Positions 1-8,532 of a stretch of 64,000 bases of DNA are shown piece by piece (position 1 is the stretch's first letter; each line of letters starts with the position of its first letter). The notes beneath the pieces are model-generated. The model saw only the letters and a list, made by a program, of their open reading frames with translations. It was not told where the DNA came from and did not search any database. This stretch comes from Bacteroidales bacterium. Lineage in GTDB: Bacteria > Bacteroidota > Bacteroidia > Bacteroidales > JAQUTK01. Location: assembly GCA_028709785.1 (NCBI GenBank), contig JAQUTK010000003.1, positions 71,607 to 135,606 of the forward strand. Reading direction: 5' to 3'. Made by a program: the position numbers and the translations under genes.

Positions 1-186
1 GTCATGTATCTTCGCAAAGAAGTTTTTCCTTTACCCGAGGCAATGCCAATCGGATATGTGTTGGTCTGCTATAAAGGATTTCCACTCGGTTTTGTAAAGA
101 ATCTGCAAGGGCGTGCCAATAACCTCTATCCTCAAGAGTGGAGGATCCGCTCTTCTTATCTTCCCGAACAGAATTTCACGTTATGA
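1..186 (+). CDS. rRNA cytosine-C5 methyltransferase (RsmF/NOL1 type), C-terminal end only
   Basis: The reading frame is open from the first base, so only the last 61 codons are present. The C-terminus reads GYVLVCYKGFPLGFVKN...RANNLYPQEWRIRSSYLPE. The NLYPQEWRIRS signature is what I know from the C-terminal RNA-binding tail of Bacteroidales NOL1/NOP2/Sun-type rRNA m5C methyltransferases. The catalytic domain with its two cysteines lies upstream of the window and cannot be checked. The stop overlaps the start of the next gene (ATGA at 183-186), so the two are probably co-translated. Confidence 0.75.
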   Translation, partial: VMYLRKEVFPLPEAMPIGYVLVCYKGFPLGFVKNLQGRANNLYPQEWRIRSSYLPEQNFTL

Positions 187-671
187 TACGAATAGGTTTA
201 CTTTCAGATACACATGCCTATTGGGACGACCGATATCAGATCTATTTCAATTCCTGTGATGAAGTATGGCATGCCGGAGACATCGGTTCGGATGAAGTCG
301 CTGATAAATTTGAACAATTCAAACCTTTCCGCGCCGTGTATGGTAATATCGATAGTTATGCCATGCGGTTGCGTTACCCTCAGTTCCAGCGTTTCACGGT
401 CGAAGGTGCTGATATACTCATGACTCACATCGGGGGATATCCGGAGAAATACGACAGACAAGTGATTCCCATGTTTTATAAACACGCTCCCAATCTATTC
501 ATATCCGGACATTCACACATTTTGAAAGTTGAGTATGACCGCCGATTTAAAATGTTGCATATCAATCCGGGTGCTGCCGGGAAATACGGATTTCATACAA
601 AGCGCACATTGATCCGGTTTTCTATCGAAGAGGGTACCTTTAAAGACCTTGAAGTGATTGAACTTTCATGA
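183..671 (+). CDS. YfcE/MJ0936-type calcineurin-like metallophosphoesterase
   Basis: The protein has 162 residues, the full length of small YfcE-like phosphodiesterases. All metal-binding motifs of the family are visible: D9-x-H11 (SDTH), D33 (HAGD), N55 (GNID), H82 (THIGG), and H110/H112 (SGHSH), followed by NPGA. The family hydrolyses phosphodiesters in the cytoplasm with Mn2+; the natural substrate is usually unknown. An upstream in-frame ATG at 138 would add 15 residues, but the start at 183 gives MIRIGLLSDTH, the normal family N-terminus, and makes a 4-base ATGA overlap with the preceding gene. Confidence 0.9.
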   Translation: MIRIGLLSDTHAYWDDRYQIYFNSCDEVWHAGDIGSDEVADKFEQFKPFRAVYGNIDSYAMRLRYPQFQRFTVEGADILMTHIGGYPEKYDRQVIPMFYKHAPNLFISGHSHILKVEYDRRFKMLHINPGAAGKYGFHTKRTLIRFSIEEGTFKDLEVIELS

Positions 672-739
672 ATCGTTGCCGTTGGATCTTTCAGTCCGGA
701 TCATGGTACCAAGCAAATATCTCTAAGAGGGCAGGAACT

Positions 740-3427
740 TTATGGATTTAGATTGATCTGTTGTCTCTGCGTGCCGATATGACCGTTCAAGTCAGTGCCT
801 TCGATTTCTAATTGAAGGTTGCCTTTCATATAAGCACCTACCGGGAAGGAGACTTCCACATCTTGCTCGCCGTTTGTCAGCAAGGTGGGATTCCAGAAAT
901 AGACCTGCTTTTTATCATAGTCGATCTGATCGATCGGATCTTTCGGATAGTATTTTGGCACGTAAAAGTTTTTAGGGATAGAACCTCCACGTATTTCTGA
1001 ATAATAGACAGTCGATGGTATTCTGCCACGTGGACCTTTTCCCGATCTGGTGGTGATTACAACCACAACACCGATTATACGGCCATATCTAGCCAGTGTT
1101 GGGAAAATATCTTCGTACCATAGAAGATTATCTTTTGTTGTCAGGACTTCAATGCCTCTGACATCATTCCCTGCAATCCTTGATAGTGTTTCATTATAAT
1201 AGATCATCCAACTATATTCTGTCGGAAAGATTATAGGATCCCGAGTTAGACATTCCGCATCCACCTGAAAAGAAACGATCTTTCCATCTATATTATAGTA
1301 ATCAAATTGACGGGGCTCATAGAAGCCATCAGAGTCTGCTAAAGTTCTGCTGTTCAAAACAAATCCCGGAACTTCGGCTTTAAGGATATCCAAAACATTG
1401 TTATAGGCATCGTATTGTCCGATTTGCACCGAGTCAATGAGGATGTCTGCCACTCCGCTGCCGTTTTTATTCCAGGACTTTTTGATTTTCTTTCGTTCAG
1501 TCACCGTGACTTCCGGGAGCAGGTTGATCCCTCTTTGCTTGCGGAGACTATCCATAAATGCTTTATCATCTTCTATGTTCTCCTGATATCCAAGCATCAG
1601 AGACTCTACTTCTTCTGATTCATAGAGATAATCTTCGATTGGAACGATAGGGAATTCAGGCTTCTCAAATATTGAGTCGAACTTAATGCCGAGTCCTGTG
1701 GTTCTTTTTTTCATCTCTTTCTCAATCTTCAGCCGTACCATGGAGGTTTCCCTGACATCCAGATTTGAGAATGCGAAACGTCCTTTGGGATCTGTTCGGG
1801 TCATATCATATATAAATTTTCCTCCCTGTACGATCAAACTGATCTTTCTATTTTGAACAGGTTTGCCGAGAAGGTTTGATACTTTCCCGGAAATTGTGAA
1901 GGCGGTGTCCGGGAGATGTGTGAATTTCTTTCTTGTGATGTCATCCCAGTCGTATCCTCTCCATCCATGGGTGAGGAGGAGTAGGTCGAGTTGTTTGCAG
2001 ATACTGTCATAGGGATTGTTGAAATAATATCCCGGTGTTTCTACAAAACCTTTCAGATCGGAAGAGAGGAGCATCTCTGATCGGAAAGTCTTCTGAATGG
2101 AATCTACAGGTACCCGGTTCTTGTTGGTGACGCTCAAAGCAAAGGCAGACTGAACAGTGGTTCCGTTCATCTGCGGACGGATCTTCAGAGTCATCATCTG
2201 ATCGGTGTCGGACTTGATTTCCCAGTTTGCTTTCACGTCAAACTTCAATTCGTCTTTCCGGTCGATATACACCAGTCGTTCACAGAGTGGCTGTCCGTTG
2301 GCAGTGAAGAGCGTGAGTCGGTTGATGCCGGACTTCAGATTCTCTTTGGGGATTCTGAGTAGGACACGGGACTTGTTCATCCGGATATTATATGCCTCTT
2401 TGGTAGGCAGTCCGCGGGATTCGGCAAGGAGGGTAAACTGTGTTTGGTTGGAGACAACTCCCGTAGAACCATTGACTGCAACAACCAGTGTATCAGAAGT
2501 TGGTTTGGATACAACCATGAGTGTGACTCCTTCCTTTTCGACAGCAGGCAGAGGGATGAGCTGGTCGTTAAAGAGACGGGCGGAGTACTGTTTGCCTGTG
2601 TCCGGCAGCAAGAGGAAGGATCCCATTCCTTTGTGTTCGGAGGTAAAGGAAACAATATCGTTGCCATGCTGATCGACAATAGTACCCTCTACAGGTACAC
2701 TTCTTCCATCGGGAAAGAGTGCTTTGTATGCCACCCGGTTGGCTACCCCTGCGATCAGTTTGCCTCCTTCGGGCAGGAATTGTACATCCAGTTCGAACTC
2801 CCGGTTAGCTCTCTTCTGTGCTTCCAGGAGTTTCTTTTCCTCTGTTTTCCGTTTTTGTTTCTGATATTGCCCTTGTGTGAGAAATCTATTTCCTTCGTAA
2901 ACAAACCGTTTATTCTCCTGTTCCTTGTCTTTGTCTCCCCAGATCGGAATGATCTTTTCGAAGAAGGCGGAGTCGCCAAAGTTCTTCTGCCAACGGGTAT
3001 AGGCACGGATACGATAGAGTCCTTTGTCTTGTATGGCTTTGGTGAGCACAAACTGTCCGTTGGCGCCTCCTCCTTTGAGATTATATTGAGCTTTTTGGGT
3101 CACACTGTCTTTTTCATTGATCAGATCCACATATACCAACCGACTCTTTTCGGTGGGAAGAAGTGTGCCTGCTTGCATCACCCACACCTTGTACCAAATG
3201 GTGTCGTTGAGGTTGTAGATGGGACGATCCGTCTGGATATAGATCTTCTCTTGATAGTTATCCCTCATCAGAGTAGCCATGCCGGTTATTCGCTGGCCCA
3301 GACTTATTTGGTTGTTTTCCGTATCACTATCATCGGGTAAACTATTGCTCCATCCGTTTATGCGTGTGATAAACAAGACAGTGATGAGTAATAGGGGGAA
3401 AATCCTTTTGTTATGAACTGTTTTCAT
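740..3427 (-). CDS. Large envelope protein: MG2-like domain, carboxypeptidase-regulatory-like domain and TonB-plug-like domain
   Basis: The protein has 895 residues and an N-terminal signal peptide (RIFPLLLITVLFIT). Residues about 60-150 look like an alpha-2-macroglobulin MG2 domain (KIYIQTDRPIYNLNDTIWYKV). A beta-sandwich like the carboxypeptidase regulatory domain follows near 515-570 (GKVSNLLGKPVQNRKISL). Residues about 670-790 resemble a TonB-receptor plug (VLDILKAEVPGF...GIEVLTTKD...VVVITTRSG), but no 22-strand barrel follows; the protein ends in another small beta domain. Related multi-domain proteins are common in Bacteroidota and usually have no assigned function. It probably sits in the periplasm or at the outer membrane. 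It stands alone, with a long repeat-rich spacer between it and topA and no recognisable promoter. The YfcE gene converges on it from the other side. Confidence 0.75.
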   Translation of the reverse strand: MKTVHNKRIFPLLLITVLFITRINGWSNSLPDDSDTENNQISLGQRITGMATLMRDNYQEKIYIQTDRPIYNLNDTIWYKVWVMQAGTLLPTEKSRLVYVDLINEKDSVTQKAQYNLKGGGANGQFVLTKAIQDKGLYRIRAYTRWQKNFGDSAFFEKIIPIWGDKDKEQENKRFVYEGNRFLTQGQYQKQKRKTEEKKLLEAQKRANREFELDVQFLPEGGKLIAGVANRVAYKALFPDGRSVPVEGTIVDQHGNDIVSFTSEHKGMGSFLLLPDTGKQYSARLFNDQLIPLPAVEKEGVTLMVVSKPTSDTLVVAVNGSTGVVSNQTQFTLLAESRGLPTKEAYNIRMNKSRVLLRIPKENLKSGINRLTLFTANGQPLCERLVYIDRKDELKFDVKANWEIKSDTDQMMTLKIRPQMNGTTVQSAFALSVTNKNRVPVDSIQKTFRSEMLLSSDLKGFVETPGYYFNNPYDSICKQLDLLLLTHGWRGYDWDDITRKKFTHLPDTAFTISGKVSNLLGKPVQNRKISLIVQGGKFIYDMTRTDPKGRFAFSNLDVRETSMVRLKIEKEMKKRTTGLGIKFDSIFEKPEFPIVPIEDYLYESEEVESLMLGYQENIEDDKAFMDSLRKQRGINLLPEVTVTERKKIKKSWNKNGSGVADILIDSVQIGQYDAYNNVLDILKAEVPGFVLNSRTLADSDGFYEPRQFDYYNIDGKIVSFQVDAECLTRDPIIFPTEYSWMIYYNETLSRIAGNDVRGIEVLTTKDNLLWYEDIFPTLARYGRIIGVVVVITTRSGKGPRGRIPSTVYYSEIRGGSIPKNFYVPKYYPKDPIDQIDYDKKQVYFWNPTLLTNGEQDVEVSFPVGAYMKGNLQLEIEGTDLNGHIGTQRQQINLNP

Positions 3428-3802
3428 GGGCTACTAATTACATTAGAGGTGAATATAGTCTTAAAGGCTCGTAAAAATATGCATTGTCTTTTAATGTTCA
3501 AAATATTTGTAGATAAAAATATGAATGAACGACAAAAGTCCTGAAGATCGGTTGGTTTTGCATTTCTGTTGTTTTTTTGAATTTCGAATTTGAAAACAGT
3601 AAAAAAGTACTATTTCTCTACACCCCTGCACCTTCGAACTGCCTCTCAGTATGCTGTATGCCTTGTCAGTTGTTCAAAAAAAAACTTGCTCCGCATAATT
3701 TGAATACAATTTTATTTGCTAAACAGCCCTTTTTGATACATTTCTGATAACCGGGAAGCAAAAAACGTCGAAAATGCAATCCTCTATACTCCCCACTTCA
3801 TC

Positions 3803-3850
3803 CTCATTGCGGATTTGACCAAGGAGATTGCGGGCTTGACCCGCAATCTC
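3803..3850. repeat. REP-like extragenic palindrome, copy 1
   Basis: A perfect 11-base stem GAGATTGCGGG (3824-3834) pairs with CCCGCAATCTC (3840-3850) around the loop CTTGA. It is preceded by a degenerate copy of the same unit (TCATTGCGGATTTGACC). A second copy of the motif with the same CTTGA loop and the same preceding degenerate unit lies at 29793-29841, so this is an interspersed repeat family. Confidence 0.85.
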
Positions 3851-4020
3851 ATCTGAAAAAGAATCGTGATGAATAAGTGTGTAACACTAAACCGTTTCGA
3901 ACCTGTGAACCAACCAAGAAGAAACTCTTTTAATCAGGGAACATAAATAACCCAAACCGGTAGATTAGTTGTCAGTATCTGCAACCATTGTTCATTTCAA
4001 ACCACGAAACAATCATTTCA

Positions 4021-4067
4021 AAGCACGGAATAGCTATTCCGTGCCGCAAAATAACTATTCCGTGCTT
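4021..4067. repeat. Three-arm inverted repeat with mutually exclusive hairpins
   Basis: Arm A (AAGCACGGAATAG, 4021-4033) is directly followed by its complement, arm B (CTATTCCGTGC, 4034-4044). Together they form the core of a perfect 22-base palindrome at 4023-4044. A third arm, C (CTATTCCGTGCTT, 4055-4067), is also fully complementary to arm A. A can therefore pair with B or with C, but not both. With a zero-base loop A-B is poor as RNA but possible as a DNA cruciform; A-C has a normal loop. Confidence 0.75.
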
Positions 4068-4097
4068 GAGAATGAAAAATGCACCTGTAAGCGATGA

Positions 4098-4146
4098 CTT
4101 TTGCTTTCTGATCAGGAATAGATGGCTTCCTGTCAGAAAGCAAAAG
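4098..4146 (-). terminator. Long hairpin downstream of topA
   Basis: Arm 4098-4118 (starting CTTTTGCTTTCTGA) pairs with arm 4127-4146 (ending TCAGAAAGCAAAAG). The stem is 20 base pairs with one bulged T and a loop of eight bases. It shares its last base or two with the next hairpin at 4145-4173. On the minus strand it would be the second structure met after topA, so it may back up termination. Confidence 0.6.
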
Positions 4147-4173
4147 AGATCAGGAAAGAAATTCCTGATCTCT
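4145..4173 (-). terminator. Probable Rho-independent terminator of topA
   Basis: A perfect 12-base-pair stem (AGAGATCAGGAA at 4145-4156 and its complement at 4162-4173) closes a five-base loop. On the minus strand it lies about 75 bases after the topA stop and is followed by a short run TTTTGC, which is the start of the next hairpin. Confidence 0.65.
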
Positions 4174-4249
4174 GAAATAGAATTTTATATAGCTTGTTTT
4201 GTATAGATGAAGAAACAGCAAGTTCGCTGGATTGGAAACTTTTCAGCTG

Positions 4250-6649
4250 TTATTTCGCTGCTTTTTTCCCTTTAGTCGCCTTAGTCTCTTTCACCCCTTT
4301 TGTCCCTTTGCTTCCTCTGGTCGCTTTGGCAGGTTTGGATGGTTTCGTGCCGGCTTCTTCAATGATTTGTTTGCATTCCTCAAATGAGAGGAGTGCCGGC
4401 TCTTTGGAGCCCTTCGGTATTTTGTAGTTTGTCCCTTTGTAGATGATATACGGACCAAAACGACCGTTGCAGATTTCCAGTTCGGCGTCTTCAGCAAAGA
4501 CCTTGATCTGTTTCTCTTTCTCTTTCTGACGTTTCAGATCAATCAGTTTGATGGACTCTTCCAGCGTGATTTCCAGCGGGTCAATATCTTTAGGGATGGA
4601 GACAAAGACATTATTGTGACGGATATAGGGGCCGAAGCGTCCTACGCCTACCGTAACTATTTTCTCTTCATAACTCCCAACTTGCCGGGGTAGTTTGAAT
4701 AGTTCAAGAGCCTCTTCCAGTGTGATCGTCTCGATGGATTGGTCTTTATTGATTGAGGCAAACTGAGGTTTCTCCTCGTCTGATCCGGCGCCAATCTGCG
4801 CAACTGCTCCAAAGCGGCCGATCTTGACAGACACGGGGCGTCCGCTTTTCGGGTCAATACCCAGCATTCGTTCGCCCACCTTATGTTCCGTTTTTGCTGC
4901 GACAGCTTCTAATACAGATTGGTGGAATTCCTCATAGAAGTTACGGATACACTCTTGCCATTTGATTTCTCCTTCGGCAATGCAGTCAAAGTCTTTTTCT
5001 GCTTTTGCGGTGAAGTTAAAGTTCAGAATCTTTGGGAAAGACTCCAGAAGATAGTCGTTCACAACCATTCCTATGTCAGTTGGCACGAGCTTTCCTTTCT
5101 CTGAACCGGTCGTTTCCGTTTGCTTCTTCTCCTTGATCTTACCCTCTTTCAGAGTGATCAGGATAAAAGAACGCTTTTCTCCTTCGCGCTCTCCTTTTTC
5201 TACATATTCCCGTTGTTGAATCGTAGAGATCGTAGGAGCGTAGGTAGAAGGGCGGCCGATGCCGAGTTCCTCCATTTTTCGCACCAGACTTGCCTCTGAA
5301 TAGCGGGAAGGTGCTTGTGAGAAACGTTCGGTAGCAGCAATCTGATCCATCTTCAGCACTTCTCCTATATGCAACGGAGGCAGGCTGGAGTCATTCTTAT
5401 CGTCTTCTCCATCGTCGTCCACCGACTCGATATACAATTTCAAGAAACCATCAAACTTGATGACCTCTCCGGTAGCAGTGAAATGCTCGTCTCTGGTAGA
5501 TATAGCGATGGTGGCAGTGGTTTTTTCAAACTGAGCCTCACTCATCTGTGAAGCAACCGTACGTTTCCATATCAATTGATAGAGACTCTTTTCCTGTGCG
5601 TTACCTTCGATGTGTGGCACGGCCAGGTTGGTCGGACGGATGGCCTCATGGGCTTCCTGAGCACCTTTGGTCTTGGTCTGATAGTTGCGTGGCTGTGAGT
5701 ATTCCTTACCCATGGCTTCTGTAATCACTTCCTGAGCTGCATGGATAGCAAAACCGGAGAGATTGACAGAGTCAGTACGCATATAGGTAATCTTTCCGGA
5801 CTCATACAATCGCTGTGCAATCATCATCGTCTGCGAAACGGAGTATCCCAGTTTGCGGGCGGCTTCTTGCTGCAAAGTAGAAGTGGTAAAGGGAGGTGCC
5901 GGAGATCTTTTTCCCGGTTTGGTAACAAGATCTTCAATGGTGAAGGATGCTGTATTGCAATCATTCAATATGTTCAAAGCCTCTTCTTTGTCCTTCGGCC
6001 GTTTGTTGAGTTCGGCTTTCAGTTCGATACTCTCACCCTGGGCAGAGCCGGGAAGAAGAAAGGAGGCTGTAATGCGGTAAGAAGATTCGGAAATGAAGCT
6101 TTTGATCTCACGTTCTCTCTCAACGATAAGCCGTACGGCTACAGATTGAACGCGTCCGGCAGATAAGGCCGGTTTGATTTTCCTCCAAAGTACCGGAGAA
6201 AGTTCAAATCCGACAATGCGGTCGAGTACTCTTCGTGCTTGTTGCGCGTTAACCAGATTATAATCAATAAAACGGGGATTCTCAATCGCTTCGAGTATGG
6301 CTGTTTTTGTGATTTCGTGGAAAACGATGCGCTTTGTGTTGTCTTTATTCAGATTCAGAACTTCATGGAGGTGCCAGGCTATTGCCTCTCCTTCGCGGTC
6401 CTCATCGGAAGCGAGCCATACCATGTTTGCTGTGGCAGCTTCTTTTTTCAGATCATCAACCAGTTTCTTTTTATCAGCGGGGATTTCGTATATGGGGTTG
6501 AAGTCTTTCTCGATGTCAATGCCCAATCCTTTCTTCTGCAGATCTCGGATATGACCGTAGCTTGAAAGAACCTTATATTCTTTCCCGAGAAACTTTTCGA
6601 TAGTTTTGGCTTTGGCAGGAGATTCGACAATCACTAAATTTTTTTGCAT
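4250..6649 (-). CDS. topA: DNA topoisomerase I (type IA)
   Basis: The protein has 799 residues and relaxes negative supercoils by single-strand passage. The Toprim domain opens with VIVESPAKAKTIEKFLG (catalytic Glu9) and carries SDEDREGEAIAWHL (acidic metal-binding cluster near 83-87). The active-site tyrosine is in GKITYMRTDS, about residue 289. After the core come topoisomerase C-terminal repeat units of the FGxYI type (VGVGRFGPYIRHNN; CNGRFGPYIIYKG). The tail is rich in Lys, Thr and Gly (KPAKATRGSKGTKGVKETKA), resembling histone-H1-like DNA-binding tails. I chose MQKNLVIVESP (6649) over an ATG at 6667 because a -7 element at 6676-6683 puts the transcription start almost on top of 6667. The gene has its own promoter after a terminator. 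Confidence 0.97.
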   Translation of the reverse strand: MQKNLVIVESPAKAKTIEKFLGKEYKVLSSYGHIRDLQKKGLGIDIEKDFNPIYEIPADKKKLVDDLKKEAATANMVWLASDEDREGEAIAWHLHEVLNLNKDNTKRIVFHEITKTAILEAIENPRFIDYNLVNAQQARRVLDRIVGFELSPVLWRKIKPALSAGRVQSVAVRLIVEREREIKSFISESSYRITASFLLPGSAQGESIELKAELNKRPKDKEEALNILNDCNTASFTIEDLVTKPGKRSPAPPFTTSTLQQEAARKLGYSVSQTMMIAQRLYESGKITYMRTDSVNLSGFAIHAAQEVITEAMGKEYSQPRNYQTKTKGAQEAHEAIRPTNLAVPHIEGNAQEKSLYQLIWKRTVASQMSEAQFEKTTATIAISTRDEHFTATGEVIKFDGFLKLYIESVDDDGEDDKNDSSLPPLHIGEVLKMDQIAATERFSQAPSRYSEASLVRKMEELGIGRPSTYAPTISTIQQREYVEKGEREGEKRSFILITLKEGKIKEKKQTETTGSEKGKLVPTDIGMVVNDYLLESFPKILNFNFTAKAEKDFDCIAEGEIKWQECIRNFYEEFHQSVLEAVAAKTEHKVGERMLGIDPKSGRPVSVKIGRFGAVAQIGAGSDEEKPQFASINKDQSIETITLEEALELFKLPRQVGSYEEKIVTVGVGRFGPYIRHNNVFVSIPKDIDPLEITLEESIKLIDLKRQKEKEKQIKVFAEDAELEICNGRFGPYIIYKGTNYKIPKGSKEPALLSFEECKQIIEEAGTKPSKPAKATRGSKGTKGVKETKATKGKKAAK

Positions 6650-6675
6650 CTTAGGTTCCTTTATCATTTAGCGGG

Positions 6676-6683
6676 CAAAAGTA
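6676..6683 (-). promoter_or_regulatory. Bacteroides-type -7 element of topA
   Basis: On the minus strand this reads TACTTTTG, an exact TAnnTTTG. It lies about 27 bases before the topA ATG. No TTTG box is found 19-20 bases upstream, where the terminator stem of the previous gene lies. Confidence 0.65.
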
Positions 6684-6685
6684 GC

Positions 6686-6723
6686 AAAAAAATTATTGTC
6701 CGACGTTCGATCGGACAATAATT
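6686..6723 (-). terminator. Rho-independent terminator after the barrel gene
   Basis: A perfect 13-base-pair stem (AATTATTGTCCGA at 6691-6703 and its complement at 6711-6723) with a seven-base loop is followed on the minus strand by a T run (6692-6686). It separates the barrel/TPR operon from topA. Confidence 0.8.
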
Positions 6724-6768
6724 TATTAATTCTTAGGCGATAAAGAGTTTTATCCCCGAAGACTTTTG

Positions 6769-8532
6769 TTAAAAGCGGTAACTTGCTCCAAGCATAAATC
6801 GAATTCCTTGTGTCGGATATCCCTGGAAAATTTCATATTTCCGGTTCAGGATATTGTTCACTTCGCCCCAGATCGAAAGCTTATCAAGCAAGGCATAGGT
6901 AGCATTCAGGTTCAGCTCGCTGATATCCTTCATCTTTTCCGGAATAAATTTTGTTGAGTTGCTGTTTAAAACTAAGCCTTCTCTGCCGGCTCCCAGATAA
7001 TAGTTGATGGCAAGATCCAACTTTGGTATAATTTGAGTGCTTGCGGAAAGGGTTAGTTCGGTGCCCGGACTGTTGAAGGGTTTTGACTCCTCAATTTTTG
7101 CTCCCGACCGATAGATCATTCCAGCATCAGTAAGGTCAGTCTCTTCATTGTTTTGAATGAAAGTGACAGATAAATCGATCATCTTCTGATATTGGTAGCG
7201 TACGGTTCCTCCCCAATAGAGATTCTTTAAATCTGCATAGACCGGATAATGTTCACTTCCTGTATTACCGCTGAGGGGGTTCATCAGGTTGAGGGCATAA
7301 TAATGCTGATTGTTTATTCTTTCGTATCCAATCAGCGGCTGTATGTAGAATCCGCTGAGTGGTGCGATCTTGAATCCCAGTTCGCCGTGGAACTGGGTAC
7401 GTGAGTCTTGAATCCGGATGTCAGGAGTTATATACAGATTTTCCCTTGAGACAGCTTCAAGAGAATGCTCATTGATCTGACCTTTCATGAAGCCATAGAG
7501 CTGAATTTGTTTCAGCAACTCAAGTTCACCTTCAATGTTTGGGGTCACGAGTGCCTTTTCTTCTTTATTGAAAGAATAGAAGGTATTGATTCCGACACGT
7601 AAACGAGACTTCTCTTTTTTAAATTCAATATACGGATTCATATGAATGAGGGTATAATCATTCAAATCCTTGTTGTCAAGCACTGTTGTGTTAGCGTTGG
7701 TCTGGTTGCTGTAAAGGTAATTGGACATAGCTCCGTTGATACCAATGATCACGTCCTCCTGAAAGAATGAAAAAATACCGCCTTCTGTCCGGAAATGATT
7801 CTCTTTAAAACCGTCTGCACGATTCACATCAAACTTATTCCAGAACGAATTATACCCGGTACGCAGGAAATAATTAAAACCTTCCGGTACAATGGATGAA
7901 CGCACTCCGATATTCATATCAAATCCGCGTTGTACCTGATTTGAATGTTTGTCAAGAAAGGTGTAATAGGTGTCTCCAAAGTAATTGAAGCCCCGATTAA
8001 GGAAACCTCCGTCAACGGTCAGCTCCAATGCTTTGAACTGATGTCTGTAATCCAGAGAGAGTTCTTCCTTGTTCAGCTTCATCTTGGAGTCTTTGTCACT
8101 CTTTGCAAGATGAACATCGCCATACGTGGAGTTGTGATCAAATCCGACATAGAGATTGTCTGTGGAGGTGGAAAGGATCGAATAGCCGGCTTGAGCGACT
8201 GTGTTGAGATGGTTGCCTGCTCCTAAACGGACGAATCCTTTTTCATTTCCCGAAGAGTTGACTCTCGGAACAATAGCGTTAAGCACAGGAAACTCGCCTT
8301 TCGGTTTGACAGGGATAGAGAAGCTACTGTATTCGATGGCCGACTTGGTTACTTTGGGCTCGGTTACAGTCGGCAAAGAATTGATCTTTCCAGCATCCCG
8401 GAAGATGGGATCAAAATCTTTTTCCAACGTCATTTCTCTGATTAGACGGGTGGAGTCTTTCTTTGACTGAGCGTTTGCAGTTGTACAGCACAATCCTGCA
8501 AGAAGGAGGAAATATATCGTTTGAAGTCTCAT
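6769..8532 (-). CDS. Plugless TonB-receptor-like outer-membrane beta-barrel protein
   Basis: The protein has 587 residues with a signal peptide ending in TTANAQ. A periplasmic stretch follows with the phrase MTLEKDFDPIFRDAGKIN, which I recognise as recurrent in Bacteroidota proteins of this type. The rest is a run of amphipathic beta-strands ending in the outer-membrane C-terminal signature GASYRF. The barrel part resembles TonB-dependent receptors, but there is no plug domain, so classical TonB-driven transport is doubtful. Its start overlaps the stop of the TPR gene by one base (TAATG), indicating translational coupling and a shared job. Function unknown. Confidence 0.75.
   Translation of the reverse strand: MRLQTIYFLLLAGLCCTTANAQSKKDSTRLIREMTLEKDFDPIFRDAGKINSLPTVTEPKVTKSAIEYSSFSIPVKPKGEFPVLNAIVPRVNSSGNEKGFVRLGAGNHLNTVAQAGYSILSTSTDNLYVGFDHNSTYGDVHLAKSDKDSKMKLNKEELSLDYRHQFKALELTVDGGFLNRGFNYFGDTYYTFLDKHSNQVQRGFDMNIGVRSSIVPEGFNYFLRTGYNSFWNKFDVNRADGFKENHFRTEGGIFSFFQEDVIIGINGAMSNYLYSNQTNANTTVLDNKDLNDYTLIHMNPYIEFKKEKSRLRVGINTFYSFNKEEKALVTPNIEGELELLKQIQLYGFMKGQINEHSLEAVSRENLYITPDIRIQDSRTQFHGELGFKIAPLSGFYIQPLIGYERINNQHYYALNLMNPLSGNTGSEHYPVYADLKNLYWGGTVRYQYQKMIDLSVTFIQNNEETDLTDAGMIYRSGAKIEESKPFNSPGTELTLSASTQIIPKLDLAINYYLGAGREGLVLNSNSTKFIPEKMKDISELNLNATYALLDKLSIWGEVNNILNRKYEIFQGYPTQGIRFMLGASYRF

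Larger units (their letters stand above)
3428..4249. other. 822-base intergenic region with clustered inverted repeats
   Basis: The region lies between topA (upstream on the minus strand) and the MG2/plug gene. From 3428 to about 3790 I see only AT-rich sequence with no clear promoter. A REP-like palindrome follows at 3803-3850. Three interacting arms of a short palindrome occur at 4021-4067 and two strong hairpins at 4098-4173. An ORF of 72 codons at 3988-4206 (+) exists only because it runs through the hairpins, and I do not believe it is a gene. Confidence 0.8.

Noticed and set aside
2444-3340. 298-codon plus-strand ORF opposite the MG2/plug gene
   Set aside because: It is a mirror frame of a well-supported 895-residue protein with signal peptide and domains; its own sequence is Cys/Phe-rich without motifs.
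3988-4206. 72-codon ORF on the plus strand downstream of topA
   Set aside because: It runs through the palindromic arms and hairpins, its peptide mirrors their inverted repeats, and no promoter is present.
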